Positions 8,677 to 17,290 of a stretch of 64,000 nt of DNA are shown here, in pieces (the first letter of the stretch is position 1; every line of letters starts with the position of its first letter). The DNA is from Xanthobacter sp. NM-25 (lineage in GTDB: Bacteria; Pseudomonadota; Alphaproteobacteria; Rhizobiales; Xanthobacteraceae), in assembly GCF_022138605.1 (NCBI RefSeq), contig NZ_JACBFS010000001.1, positions 186,001 through 250,000 of the forward strand, written 5' to 3'. The position numbers were made by a program, and so were the translations under genes. The notes beneath the pieces were generated by a model that had not been told where the DNA came from, made no database searches, and worked only from the letters and a program-made list of their open reading frames with translations.

Positions 8677-9387
8677 TCAGCCCGGCTCGGCGGGCAGCCA
8701 GCGCCGCGCCTCCGCCGGTCCGATGCGCCCATCATGCAGCGCCGATGCCACCAGCACGCCGGCGACGCCCACTTCGGCCAAAGCGTCCAGATCCGCCGCC
8801 CCGCGCACGCCCCCGGCGGCGAAGATCGCCCCGCCCGGATGACGCGCACGCACCCGGGCGAGGGCTTCGAGGTCAGGCCCCTCGCCGGAGCCGACCCGGG
8901 CCAGGGTCATCACGATCACCCGTGGCGGCCACAGGGCCGCGTCCTCATGCAGGTCGCGCGGGCCGAGCGGACCCTCCCCATTGGAATCCAAGGACAAAAC
9001 CGTCGTACCTGCGGCCAGCGTCGCCCGCGCGGTGGCGACGTCGGAGAGGGTCTCGGTGCCCACCACGCTCACCCCCAATCCGGCCGCCGCGCGGGCGCGC
9101 ACCGCCTCGGCCGTGGCATCGCCCGCATCCACCCACAGCTCGATGGTGGGGAAGGCGCGCCGCAGGCGGGCGATGACGGCGGCGTTGTCCCCCATTCTGG
9201 TGATGGCATCGAGATCGGCGATGTAGAGGGTGCGGAACTGAGCGAGCGAGAGAAGGCCCGCCACCACGGCCTCGGCCTCGCAAGAGGGCGCCAAGGGTGT
9301 GGACAGCGGCGCGTAGGCGGCCCGCATGCCACGGCGCGCGTGCACCACCACGCCTCCCTTGAGGTCGATAACAGGGATAAGCTGCAT
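8677..9387 (-). CDS. HisA/HisF-related TIM-barrel protein (C1-cofactor type)
   Basis: A 236-residue (beta/alpha)8 protein related to HisA. It starts MQLIPVIDLKGGVVVHARRG and continues with a conserved Arg-x-x-Tyr-x-Pro stretch (RAAYAPL), LYIADLDAI, WVDAGD, VLSLDSNGEG and FAAGGVRGAADL. It lacks several features expected of true histidine-pathway HisA and has no his genes nearby. Proteins of this type occur in methanofuran/methanopterin gene clusters of methylotrophic bacteria, and its divergent neighbour is an MfnD-like ATP-grasp protein. The start is supported by a GAGAGGG ribosome-binding site. The precise reaction is unknown to me. Confidence 0.7.
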   Translation of the reverse strand: MQLIPVIDLKGGVVVHARRGMRAAYAPLSTPLAPSCEAEAVVAGLLSLAQFRTLYIADLDAITRMGDNAAVIARLRRAFPTIELWVDAGDATAEAVRARAAAGLGVSVVGTETLSDVATARATLAAGTTVLSLDSNGEGPLGPRDLHEDAALWPPRVIVMTLARVGSGEGPDLEALARVRARHPGGAIFAAGGVRGAADLDALAEVGVAGVLVASALHDGRIGPAEARRWLPAEPG

Positions 9388-9440
9388 GCTGCCCTCTCTC
9401 ACTCGCTCTCGATCCATCCCCGGCGCCGGGAAGGAGCCCC

Positions 9441-10406
9441 ATGCGCGTTTTTATCTGCGAGTACGTGACATCCGGCGGGCTGCGCGACAAGCGCCTGCCC
9501 GAGCTGCTGCTGCCCGGCGCCAGCTTGATCCGCGACGCCCTGATCGCCGACGTGGAGGAACTGCCGGGGATCGAGATCGTCGTCGCCCATGATGATCGCC
9601 TGCCGCCCGCCGCCACCGGCAGCGTGCCGGTGGCGGCGGGACAAGATCCCTTCGCCGTCTGGTCCGAGCTCGCCCGGCACGTGGATGCGGTCTGGCCGGT
9701 GGGGCCGGAGAGCGACGGCATCCTGCAACGGATGGCGGCAACCTTCTCGCCCCTCACCCGCCGCTGCATCGCCTCTGCGCCGGACACGCTCGCCATTACC
9801 ACCAGCAAGGGCGCGACGGCGCGTCACCTCGCCACGGCGGGCATCCCCTGCGTCCCCGCTTTCCCCATGGCCGCGCTGCCGACGGACCTTGCCGGGCCGC
9901 TGATTTCCAAGCCGGATCAGGGTTCCGGCTGCGCACAGGTGCACCTGTGGCCGGACCGCGCCAGCCTGCCCGCAGGCACACACCTGGTGGTGCAGCCGTT
10001 CGTGCCCGGCCCAGTGCTCGAACTGAGCGTTCTGGTGCATCCCGATGGCGCCCGGCTGCTCACCGCCAATCCCCTGGAGATCCACCATCTGGTCGGCGTG
10101 CTGGCGGTCACCGGCGCCACCGTCGGCGCCGAGCCGGACCGCAACGGCACCTTCGCCGCCCTGGCGCGGCAGGTGGTGGATGCGCTTCCGGGCCTGTCCG
10201 GCATCATCGGCATCGACGTGATCCTCACGTCGGATGGCCCCAAAGTGCTGGAGATCAATGCCCGCCCTACCCCCACCTATGCGGCGCTGCATGCCGCGCT
10301 GGGGGTGAACCCGGCCACCTTCCTACCGCAGCTGATGCGCTCGGGACGGCCGCCGGCCCTGCCCGCGTTGCCGCCGGCCCGGCCGGTGGTGCTGAAGATG
10401 CGTTGA
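9441..10406 (+). CDS. ATP-grasp ligase, MfnD-like (tyramine-glutamate ligase type)
   Basis: A 321-residue ATP-grasp protein beginning MRVFICEYVTSGGL, which resembles the opening of MfnD, the ligase that joins tyramine and glutamate in methanofuran synthesis. Family features include the phosphate-binding KPDQGSGCAQVHLW, the acidic metal-binding stretch IIGIDVILTSDGPKVLEINARPT, and a final Pro-rich tail. A good AAGGAG ribosome-binding site lies six bases before the ATG. It is divergently transcribed from the HisA-like gene with only 53 bases between them, so one regulatory region probably serves both. The substrate in this organism is inferred, not shown. Confidence 0.7.
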   Translation: MRVFICEYVTSGGLRDKRLPELLLPGASLIRDALIADVEELPGIEIVVAHDDRLPPAATGSVPVAAGQDPFAVWSELARHVDAVWPVGPESDGILQRMAATFSPLTRRCIASAPDTLAITTSKGATARHLATAGIPCVPAFPMAALPTDLAGPLISKPDQGSGCAQVHLWPDRASLPAGTHLVVQPFVPGPVLELSVLVHPDGARLLTANPLEIHHLVGVLAVTGATVGAEPDRNGTFAALARQVVDALPGLSGIIGIDVILTSDGPKVLEINARPTPTYAALHAALGVNPATFLPQLMRSGRPPALPALPPARPVVLKMR

Positions 10407-10548
10407 AAGGTGTCGTGGAACACAATAGGAAGACAGAAGATTGCGCAGATGCGTGCGGCACCCGGCGGGGCCGGACTATCGCCTCACGGTGGTGGCCGGG
10501 TTCCTGGCTATGACCGCGAGCCGGCACCTGCTGTCGCGCGAGGCGTGA

Positions 10549-10986
10549 ATGACACCTGATGATCCAGATATGCTGACCGAGAGCGCGGTCATGGCCGATC
10601 CCTCCGGGGCCCCCCGCCCACCGCGCTCCGACCGCCTGTTCCTCCGCAACCTGCCCTTCTACGCGCACCACGGCGTGCACCAGGCGGAGCAGGAGCTGGG
10701 CCAGCGATTCGTGGTGGATGTGGACTGGTGGCTGGATACCCGGCCCGCGGCCTGGGCCGACGATGAGGCCCTCACCGTCTCCTATCAGCAGGTCTTCGAG
10801 CATGTGCGCACGGTGGTCACCGATGCGCCGGTGCACCTCATCGAGACCCTGGCGGAGCGCATTGCCAGCCGGCTTCTGGACCATTTCGAGCAGATCGAGC
10901 AGGTGCGGGTGGTGGTGCACAAGCCGGGAGCGCCAGTGACCGGCGTGTTCGGCGATGTGGGCATCGAGGTCTTCCGCAGCCGCTGA
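10549..10986 (+). CDS. folB: Dihydroneopterin aldolase family protein
   Basis: A 145-residue FolB-fold protein; the family cleaves 7,8-dihydroneopterin to 6-hydroxymethyl-dihydropterin and glycolaldehyde. The diagnostic stretch is LPFYAHHGVHQAEQELGQRFVVDV with its conserved His-Gly and Glu, followed by VSYQQVFEHV and LIETLAERIA. About 25 unusual N-terminal residues precede the fold. The neighbouring MfnD-like and HisA-like genes raise the possibility that it serves tetrahydromethanopterin rather than folate synthesis; the sequence alone cannot tell. The 142 bases upstream hold no gene. Confidence 0.8.
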   Translation: MTPDDPDMLTESAVMADPSGAPRPPRSDRLFLRNLPFYAHHGVHQAEQELGQRFVVDVDWWLDTRPAAWADDEALTVSYQQVFEHVRTVVTDAPVHLIETLAERIASRLLDHFEQIEQVRVVVHKPGAPVTGVFGDVGIEVFRSR

Positions 10987-11092
10987 TGGCTGCCCTTCTA
11001 AGAGCTTGAACCGGCAAAGCCTTTGCCGTTTGCCTCCCGCCGGGTCATAACGGCGGCGGGCGGGGCGGCCGCCGGAGCTGCACGGAGAGATT

Positions 11093-12085
11093 GTGGTGAG
11101 TGAGATCGTGACCCTTCAGGCGTTCCTGAATCACTGGGCGGGCGCCGATGCCGGCCGGCAGGCGGTGGCGGAAGCCGTGCGCACCATCGCCACCACCGGG
11201 GTGGGCATCGCCGATCTGGTGGCCCGCGGGCCGCTCGAGGAAAGCCTCGGCAAGATCCACGGCACCGATCCCAACGGCGGTGGCGACACCCAGAAAGAGC
11301 TCGACGTCATCGCCGAAGAGCGCATCGTCGCCGCGCTGAAGGGCACCGAAGTGGCCTTCCTGGCCTCGGAGGAGAGCGAGGACCTCGTTCCCATCAATGC
11401 CACGGGACGCCTCGTGGTGGCGGTGGACCCCCTGGACGGCTCCTCCAACATCGACACCAACGTGTCGGTGGGCACCATCTATTCCATCCTACCGTATGAT
11501 ACCGCCACCCACGCCAATCCGGTGGATGCGGTGATGCGGCCGGGCCGCGAGCAGCTGGCGGCCGGCTTCCTGGCCTATGGGCCGGCGACCATCCTGGTGG
11601 CGACCTTCGGCGCCGGCACCCAGGTGTTCGTCTACGACCGGGACAAGCGCGAGTTCTTCCTCGCCCGGGCGGCGGTGGAGATTCCGGCGGAGACCAAGGA
11701 ATACGGCGTCAACCAGTCCAACGTGCGCCAGTGGCAGGCGCCCATGAAGGCCTATCTCGCCGATTGCCTGGCCGGCAAGGAGGGCCCGCGCGGCAAGGAT
11801 TTCAACATGCGCTGGGTGGGCTCCATGGTGGCCGATGCCTTCCGCATCTTCACCCGCGGCGGCGTCTATATCTATCCGGCCGACCAGCGCAAGGGCTATG
11901 AGAACGGCCGGCTGCGGCTGATCTATGAGGCCAACCCGGTGGCCTTCCTTACCGAGCAGGCCAAGGGCGGCGCCACCGACGGCAAGACCCGCATCCTGGA
12001 CATCCAGCCCCACCACATCCACCAGCGCATTCCGCTGGTGTTCGGCTCCAAGGCCGAGGTGGAGAAGATCGCCTCCTATTATTGA
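11093..12085 (+). CDS. fbp: Class I fructose-1,6-bisphosphatase
   Basis: Hydrolyses fructose-1,6-bisphosphate to fructose-6-phosphate in gluconeogenesis and the Calvin cycle. The 330-residue protein contains the metal-binding LASEESED and VAVDPLDGSSNIDTNVSVGTIYSI motifs of class I enzymes, and MRWVGSMVADAFRIFTRGGVYIYP near residue 245. Translation may start at GTG 11093 or, with better spacing from the GGAG at 11084-11087, at GTG 11096. rpe follows after 83 bases on the same strand, a pairing that fits CO2 fixation as well as central metabolism. Confidence 0.95.
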   Translation: MVSEIVTLQAFLNHWAGADAGRQAVAEAVRTIATTGVGIADLVARGPLEESLGKIHGTDPNGGGDTQKELDVIAEERIVAALKGTEVAFLASEESEDLVPINATGRLVVAVDPLDGSSNIDTNVSVGTIYSILPYDTATHANPVDAVMRPGREQLAAGFLAYGPATILVATFGAGTQVFVYDRDKREFFLARAAVEIPAETKEYGVNQSNVRQWQAPMKAYLADCLAGKEGPRGKDFNMRWVGSMVADAFRIFTRGGVYIYPADQRKGYENGRLRLIYEANPVAFLTEQAKGGATDGKTRILDIQPHHIHQRIPLVFGSKAEVEKIASYY

Positions 12086-12090
12086 GCGGT

Positions 12091-12108
12091 GCCGCGCCAC
12101 GGCGCGGC
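12091..12108 (+). terminator. Hairpin between fbp and rpe
   Basis: An 8-bp perfect GC stem with a 2-base loop, a few bases after the fbp stop. Only a short T-run follows, so it may attenuate transcription or protect the 3' end rather than stop it fully. Confidence 0.35.
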
Positions 12109-12168
12109 CCTTTCGGGCGGGACCAACACCCGCCCACCCCTTCCTTATCGCCTGCCAGGAGCCCCGCC

Positions 12169-12849
12169 GTGAACCAGCCGCTGATCGCCCCGTCCATGCT
12201 CGCCTCCGATTTCTCGCGGCTCGGCGAAGAGGTGCGCAACGTGGTGAGTGCGGGGGCGGACTATATCCATCTCGATGTGATGGACGGCCATTTCGTGCCG
12301 AACCTCACCTTCGGCCCGGACATCATCAAGGCCCTGCGCCCGCACACCGACAAGGTGTTCGACGTGCATCTGATGATCTCGCCGGTGGAGCCCTATCTGG
12401 AGGCCTTCGCCGCCGCCGGCGCGGACATCATCACCGTCCACCCGGAGGCCACCGCCCATCTCGACCGCTGCCTGCAGGTGATCCGCGGCCTCGGCAAGAA
12501 GGCTGGCGTCGCGCTCAATCCGGCGACCCCTGAGAGCACGCTCGACTATGTGCTCGACAAGGTGGACCTGGTGCTGGTGATGAGCGTGAACCCGGGCTTC
12601 GGCGGCCAGGCCTTCATTCCCGCCGTCCTGCCCAAGATCACCCGCATCCGCGACATGATCCGCGGCCGCGACATCCGCCTGGAAGTGGACGGCGGCGTCA
12701 ATCCGCTCACCGGCGCCCAGTGCGCCCAGGCCGGTGCGGATGTGCTGGTGGCCGGCTCCGCCGTGTTCAAGGGCGGCATCGAGGGCTACCGCACCAACAT
12801 CGCCGCCATCCGCGCCGCCGCCGCCGATGCCATGGGGCTGATGGCCTGA
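12169..12849 (+). CDS. rpe: Ribulose-phosphate 3-epimerase
   Basis: Interconverts ribulose-5-phosphate and xylulose-5-phosphate in the pentose-phosphate and Calvin cycles. The 226-residue TIM barrel begins VNQPLIAPSMLASDFSRLGEE and carries HLDVMDGHFVPNLTFGP, VHLMI, VHPEA, VMSVNPGFGGQ and EVDGGV, with the metal-binding His and Asp residues in place. The GTG start at 12169 is chosen because AGGAG lies seven bases before it and the length then matches the family. It is probably co-transcribed with fbp. Confidence 0.95.
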   Translation: MNQPLIAPSMLASDFSRLGEEVRNVVSAGADYIHLDVMDGHFVPNLTFGPDIIKALRPHTDKVFDVHLMISPVEPYLEAFAAAGADIITVHPEATAHLDRCLQVIRGLGKKAGVALNPATPESTLDYVLDKVDLVLVMSVNPGFGGQAFIPAVLPKITRIRDMIRGRDIRLEVDGGVNPLTGAQCAQAGADVLVAGSAVFKGGIEGYRTNIAAIRAAAADAMGLMA

Positions 12850-12872
12850 GCTTTCGAGCCGCCCCCGCAACA

Positions 12873-12908
12873 CCCGTTCACCTGCCCCCGTTCACCTGCC
12901 CCCGTTCG
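12873..12908. repeat. Tandem 14-bp repeats
   Basis: Two exact copies and a partial third copy of cccgttcacctgcc follow directly after rpe. The function is unknown; they may be simple slippage products. Confidence 0.75.
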
Positions 12909-12964
12909 CGCCCCCTTCGGTGGCGCGGATGACGCAGCGTGCCCTCTTGACCATCTCAGGAAAA

Positions 12965-12980
12965 AAACGTTCGATCGTTT
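12965..12980. promoter_or_regulatory. Palindromic operator-like site before acyl-CoA synthetase
   Basis: aaacgttcgatcgttt is a 16-bp near-palindrome (only the outermost five bases on each side and central pairs differ slightly) in an A-rich patch, 48 bases before the start codon. The shape resembles operators of TetR-type acyl-CoA-responsive regulators (FadR/PsrA kind). No such regulator gene is adjacent, so this is inference from the motif and position. Confidence 0.4.
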
Positions 12981-13028
12981 CCTAATCGCCACGAAGGTGC
13001 CCCCAAGAGGCGCCGGCGGAGGAAACCC

Positions 13029-14639
13029 ATGGCTGATCCCAGCACCTACGACGCCCTGCGCCGCGCGTTCTCCTGGCGCCTTCCCGCCCGTTACAACATG
13101 GGCGTCGCCTGTGCCGATGCCCATGCCGATGGCTCCGGCAAGCCGGCCCTGATGTTCGTGGAGGAAAGCGGCGCCACCCGCACCTATTCGTTCGACGACC
13201 TCAAGGCCCTCTCCAACCGATTCGCCAACGCTTTGGTGGCCGGTGGGCTCCAGCGGGGCGATCGGGTGGCGGTGTTCCTGCCCCAGGCCCCAGAAACCGC
13301 CATCGCCCATATCGCCGCCTTCAAGGCCGGCATGATCTCGGTGCCGCTGTTCACCCTCTTCGGCGATGAAGCGCTGGAATATCGCCTTGCCGCCTCCGGC
13401 GCCCGCGCCCTCATCACCGACCTTGCCGGCCTCGCCAAGCTGGAGCGGGTGCGCGAGCGCCTGCCGGAACTCGTCCATGTCTTCGTCATCGGCGAGGATG
13501 CCGGCGCGGCCTTCGCCCGGAGCTTCGACACGGCGCTGGAGACGGCTTCTGATCGTTTCACGCCAGTGGACACCGGCCCCGATGATCCCGGCATCATCAT
13601 CTTCACCTCCGGCACCACGGGGAACCCCAAGGGCGCCCTGCATGGTCACCGGGTGCTGCTGGGCCACCTGCCCTGCCTGCAGGTGATCCACCAGGACATG
13701 CCGCAGCCCGGCGACCTGCACTGGACCCCGGCCGACTGGGCCTGGATCGGCGGGCTGTTCGACGTGCTGTTCCCCACCCTGCACCTCGGCGTGCCGGTGC
13801 TGGCCCATCGGGCCCGCAAGTTCGATCCCGAGGCGGCGATGGCGCTGATGGCCACCCACGCCGTGCGCAACGTGTTCCTGCCGCCCACCGCCCTGAAGCT
13901 GCTGCGACAGGCGGATGTGCGCCATGACGGACTGAAGCTGCGGTCCCTGCTCACCGGTGGCGAGACCCTCGGGGCGGAGCTGGGCGCCTTCGTGGCCGAG
14001 CGGCTGGGGGTGGAAGCGCGGGAGATCTATGGCCAGACCGAATGCAATCTGGTGGTGGGCTCCAATTCCAATTTCTTCCCCATCCGCCCCGGCGCCATGG
14101 GCAAGCCCATGCCCGGCCATGACGTGCGCATCGTCGACGATGACGGCACCGAGCTGCCGGTGGGCGCGGAAGGCCATATCGCCATCCGCCGCGGCGACCC
14201 GGTGATGATGCTGGAATATTGGAAGAATCCGGACGCCACCGCGCAGAAATATGCGGGTGACTTCCTGCTCACCGGCGATCGCGGCAAGGCCGATGCGGAC
14301 GGCTATCTGTGGTACCTCGGCCGCGCCGATGACGTGATCACCTCCGCCGGCTACCGCATCGGCCCCGGTGAGATCGAGGATTGCCTCTTGAAGCATCCGG
14401 CGGTGGCGCTGGCGGCGGTGGTCGGCGTGCCGGACCCGGTACGCACCGAGGCGGTGAAGGCCTGGCTGGTGCTCAAGCCCGGCTTCACCGGCGACGATGC
14501 CTTGGCCCGCGAGATCCAGGATCACGTCAAGGAGCGGCTGTCCGCCCACGAATATCCGCGCCAGGTGGCCTTCACCGACACTTTGCCCATGACCGCCACG
14601 GGCAAGATCCTGCGCCGCGAGCTGCGGGCCCGCGGCTGA
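13029..14639 (+). CDS. AMP-forming acyl-CoA synthetase (acetyl/medium-chain type)
   Basis: ANL-superfamily ligase of 536 residues that activates a carboxylic acid as acyl-AMP and transfers it to CoA. The P-loop-like IIFTSGTTGNPKGALHGH lies near residue 190, YGQTE near 335, LLTGDRGKADADGYLWYLGRADDVI near 415, and the C-terminal catalytic lysine motif MTATGKILRRELR near 525. The TPADWAWIGGL segment is typical of acetyl-CoA synthetase and medium-chain enzymes, so the substrate may be a short- or medium-chain acid. GGAGG lies six bases before the ATG, and an operator-like palindrome stands upstream. Confidence 0.85.
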   Translation: MADPSTYDALRRAFSWRLPARYNMGVACADAHADGSGKPALMFVEESGATRTYSFDDLKALSNRFANALVAGGLQRGDRVAVFLPQAPETAIAHIAAFKAGMISVPLFTLFGDEALEYRLAASGARALITDLAGLAKLERVRERLPELVHVFVIGEDAGAAFARSFDTALETASDRFTPVDTGPDDPGIIIFTSGTTGNPKGALHGHRVLLGHLPCLQVIHQDMPQPGDLHWTPADWAWIGGLFDVLFPTLHLGVPVLAHRARKFDPEAAMALMATHAVRNVFLPPTALKLLRQADVRHDGLKLRSLLTGGETLGAELGAFVAERLGVEAREIYGQTECNLVVGSNSNFFPIRPGAMGKPMPGHDVRIVDDDGTELPVGAEGHIAIRRGDPVMMLEYWKNPDATAQKYAGDFLLTGDRGKADADGYLWYLGRADDVITSAGYRIGPGEIEDCLLKHPAVALAAVVGVPDPVRTEAVKAWLVLKPGFTGDDALAREIQDHVKERLSAHEYPRQVAFTDTLPMTATGKILRRELRARG

Positions 14640-14665
14640 GGGGTCTTCCGGGCGCGGGAAACAAA

Positions 14666-14690
14666 AACGGGGCCTTGCGGCCCCGTTCTG
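14666..14690. terminator. Terminator hairpin between convergent genes
   Basis: A 9-bp perfect stem (14666-14674 with 14679-14687) and a 4-base loop, flanked by A-rich and T-containing sequence. It stands between the acyl-CoA synthetase and the IalB-like gene, which converge, and could serve both. Confidence 0.7.
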
Positions 14691-14693
14691 TCA

Positions 14694-15257
14694 TCACTTG
14701 TTGAGGGCCGCCGCCATCGCCTCGCCGAGCCCCTTGAAGGAGATCGGCAGGATGACCGGATTGCGCGAGCCATTCTCGAACAGCAGTTCCCCCTTGCCCG
14801 CGCTGGCCTTCAGCGCCGCCACCTGCGCCGGCTCCAGCTTGAGCGAGGCAATGCAGCTCTGGCCGCAGCGCTTGTAGGTGAGCACCAGATCCGGCACGCC
14901 GCCGACCTTGAAGGTCACATTGGCCGGCAGCCAAACGCCCGGCGGCACCTGGACGATCAGATAGACCGGCCCGTCCTTGATGGCGCGCACGGCCATGTGC
15001 GCCAGAATGTTCTTGAGGTCCTCGGTCTGCAGGGTCTGCACCGCCTCGCAGGAGCGGCCTTTCGCCTCCGGCTTGCAGCGCACGGTCCAGTCGTCATGCG
15101 TCGAGGACGTTTCCGTTGGCGCAGGAGTGGCCGTCGGCGTTTCTGCGCGCGCGGGAGCACCCGCGAGAAGCGCGCCCGCCAGCGCGGCAATGGCGGCAAT
15201 CCGCTTGCCCATCTGCGCCCCCTGCGGCTGAGAAGCCTGCTGCGACATGGTCTTCAT
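14694..15257 (-). CDS. Invasion-associated locus B (IalB) family protein
   Basis: Secreted protein of the IalB family, common in Hyphomicrobiales; IalB of Bartonella aids erythrocyte invasion, but the role in free-living species is unknown. From the chosen start the 187-residue product has an N-terminal signal sequence (GKRIAAIAALAGALLAGAPARA) and a Pro/Thr-rich spacer. The mature domain has WTVRC, CEAVQTLQTED, VQVPPGVWLPANVTFKVGG and a Cys-x-x-x-Cys stretch (RCGQSCIAS). Three in-frame ATGs (15257, 15248, 15212) are possible and no ribosome-binding site decides clearly. Confidence 0.8.
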   Translation of the reverse strand: MKTMSQQASQPQGAQMGKRIAAIAALAGALLAGAPARAETPTATPAPTETSSTHDDWTVRCKPEAKGRSCEAVQTLQTEDLKNILAHMAVRAIKDGPVYLIVQVPPGVWLPANVTFKVGGVPDLVLTYKRCGQSCIASLKLEPAQVAALKASAGKGELLFENGSRNPVILPISFKGLGEAMAAALNK

Positions 15258-15427
15258 CCACCCATTCCCAGTCAGCGGCCGTGCCGGCCACGTTACAGGC
15301 CCGGCATATCCGATCTGCGCGGCGTCGGGCAACACCCATTGGCCGCCTTGAGCGGCTGGCCGCGCGGACGCACGCCAGCCGCGCGAGAAGGCGCCCCTCG
15401 CCCGCGGGGGCGAGGGTTCGCACAAGA

Positions 15428-16654
15428 TCAGTTGAAATCGTTGGCGACGGTGGCGCCGCTGATCACCGGGCCGGCGGCGACACGGAACAGCTCCAGAAGC
15501 TTCTGCAGTTCCACCGAGGAGGCATTCGACAGATAGATGATGTCGCGCTCACGCACCACGAAGCTATCGGCCAGGAAGAAGCCGGAAGCCTCCGACAGAT
15601 CCAGCTGGAAGACCACCGGCACATAGGCGCTTTCCACCGGCTGCTCCGGCGTCAGCATCTCCACCACGCGCTTCGGCTCGTAGCGCAGCACGAAGATGCC
15701 CTTCACGTCGGCGCGGGTATCGATGGGCCCACCGGCGCGGGCCAGAGCCGAGGCCAGCGAGAGCTTCGTCACCGGCAGCGTCGCCTCCGTGGTCCGGCCC
15801 GCGGCGCCCATGATGAGATAGGTGCGGGGCTTGTCGGCGATATTGATGAAATCGCCGCCCTTGAGACGCACATCGGCGGTGGGCTGATTGATCAGGGCCT
15901 GCAGACGCACCGATTTGGTGGTGCCGTTGCGGGTGAGCTCCACCATGGCATTGCCGGGCGAGATCGCCGGCCCACCGGCGCGGGTCACCAGCTGCAGCAA
16001 GGTCTCGCCGGCGGCGGTGATGTTGAACTCGCCGGGCGTGCGCACGGCACCGGCAATGATCACCTTGTTGGAGAAGTTGCCCACCAGGCGCACGATGACC
16101 TGCGGCTGGATGATCCGGCTCTTGAGCTCTTCTTCCAGCATCTGACCGACCTGGCGGGTGGTCTTGCCAGAGACGTTCAAGGCACCGACCAGCGGGAACG
16201 TGATGATGCCCTGGCTGTCGATGGGCATCTCCGGCAGCGTCACCAGGGCTGCCGACTGGCCACCCGCGGTGACCGAGCTGATCCCCGAGAACACGCCACC
16301 CGAAGCCGGCTCCATCACGGTGATGGAGAGCACGTCACCCGGACCGAGCACCGGCCCGGACCCGGCGTGACCGCCCCGATCAGGACGGAAGAAGCCGCTG
16401 GTGGACATGCTGTTGTCCGGCACCTGCAGCAGCACCCGGCTCACGGCCACGTCGACCGGCACGAGACGGAAGGGAAAATCGCCGGGACTCTGGCTTTCCA
16501 TCTGGATCTGGGTCGCCATCGGCCCCGATCGCGGCAGCGCGTCGCAGCCGGCGAGGCCAAAGCCTGCCGTTAGCGCCAGCACCAGGAGCGCAGGTGCGGT
16601 CCTCGAGGCATTGCCCCATGCGAGCCGGCACTTGCGGAACCAATTCAACACCAT
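15428..16654 (-). CDS. Polysaccharide export lipoprotein (Wza/Poly_export type)
   Basis: Outer-membrane auxiliary lipoprotein for exopolysaccharide export. The 408-residue product has a signal peptide ending in the lipobox GLAGC. A Poly_export domain follows (VLGPGDVLSITVMEP, IDSQGIITFPLVGALNVSGKT, EELKSRIIQPQVIVRL), then SLBB-like repeats (AGAVRTPGEFNITAAGETLL; GAAGRTTEATLPV; FVVRERDIIYLSN). The start at MVLNWFRKCR has AAGG eight bases upstream. No glycosyltransferase or Wzc gene lies nearby, so it is an orphan here. Confidence 0.88.
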   Translation of the reverse strand: MVLNWFRKCRLAWGNASRTAPALLVLALTAGFGLAGCDALPRSGPMATQIQMESQSPGDFPFRLVPVDVAVSRVLLQVPDNSMSTSGFFRPDRGGHAGSGPVLGPGDVLSITVMEPASGGVFSGISSVTAGGQSAALVTLPEMPIDSQGIITFPLVGALNVSGKTTRQVGQMLEEELKSRIIQPQVIVRLVGNFSNKVIIAGAVRTPGEFNITAAGETLLQLVTRAGGPAISPGNAMVELTRNGTTKSVRLQALINQPTADVRLKGGDFINIADKPRTYLIMGAAGRTTEATLPVTKLSLASALARAGGPIDTRADVKGIFVLRYEPKRVVEMLTPEQPVESAYVPVVFQLDLSEASGFFLADSFVVRERDIIYLSNASSVELQKLLELFRVAAGPVISGATVANDFN

Positions 16655-17290
16655 TCCCCCGGCCTTCTCGCTGACTTCAACGATCACCCAAACCCGCGCC
16701 AGAACCCAATCTCTCACGGCCCCATCCGCCACGACTCACGCCGCAGCGCACCGCGGCATCGGCCGGAGAGGACAGCCTTTAGCACGCCCCACCCGCTCGG
16801 CAAACGGCAAGGTAGCAATCGAAATCAGCGCCTTGTGGCACCTCGATCGCCTCTCACCGCACCCTCTGCCTCGATTCCGCATTATGCCGCCTGAGGATGA
16901 AGAAGCACCTACGATCTGGCGACCCCGGTACCCAAGTGGCGGCATCACGGCAATCAATCGGGTGGTGTGTCCTTGACGCAACAACGTCGCGGCACTGTAT
17001 CCAACCCCTCCGCGAGCGGCGGGCGCCCGGCTCTCACAGAGCAGGTGAAGTTGTCGATGAAGTGTTAAGATTTTTCTTCACGCCGAGACCCATCAACATC
17101 TGCACGCGGTGAGAGGACGCAAGGTCAACACAACCACGACAGCGGGGCCGGGCGGCGCAGACACCGGCGGGCGGCGAAGACGACCGCCCCCCGCTCTCGC
17201 CCGCAAGAGGGGACCAGGGCACTGTGGCCGTCAGATGGGACCAGCAGGTGTGCCCGGCGCGCCAGGGCGCGTCGGGCTCACTCGACAGCT
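16655..17290. other. Long intergenic interval, no gene recognised
   Basis: About 640 bases between the export lipoprotein and accC. The stretch around 17041-17110 is less GC-rich (gtgttaagatttttcttc) and could hold regulatory sequence, but I see no convincing coding frame, RNA gene or terminator. Confidence 0.5.

Noticed and set aside
8677..9387. Reading the HisA-like gene as the histidine-pathway isomerase HisA
   Set aside because: No other his genes lie nearby, the RxxYxP-type loop is unlike HisA, and the neighbour is MfnD-like. Not excluded entirely.
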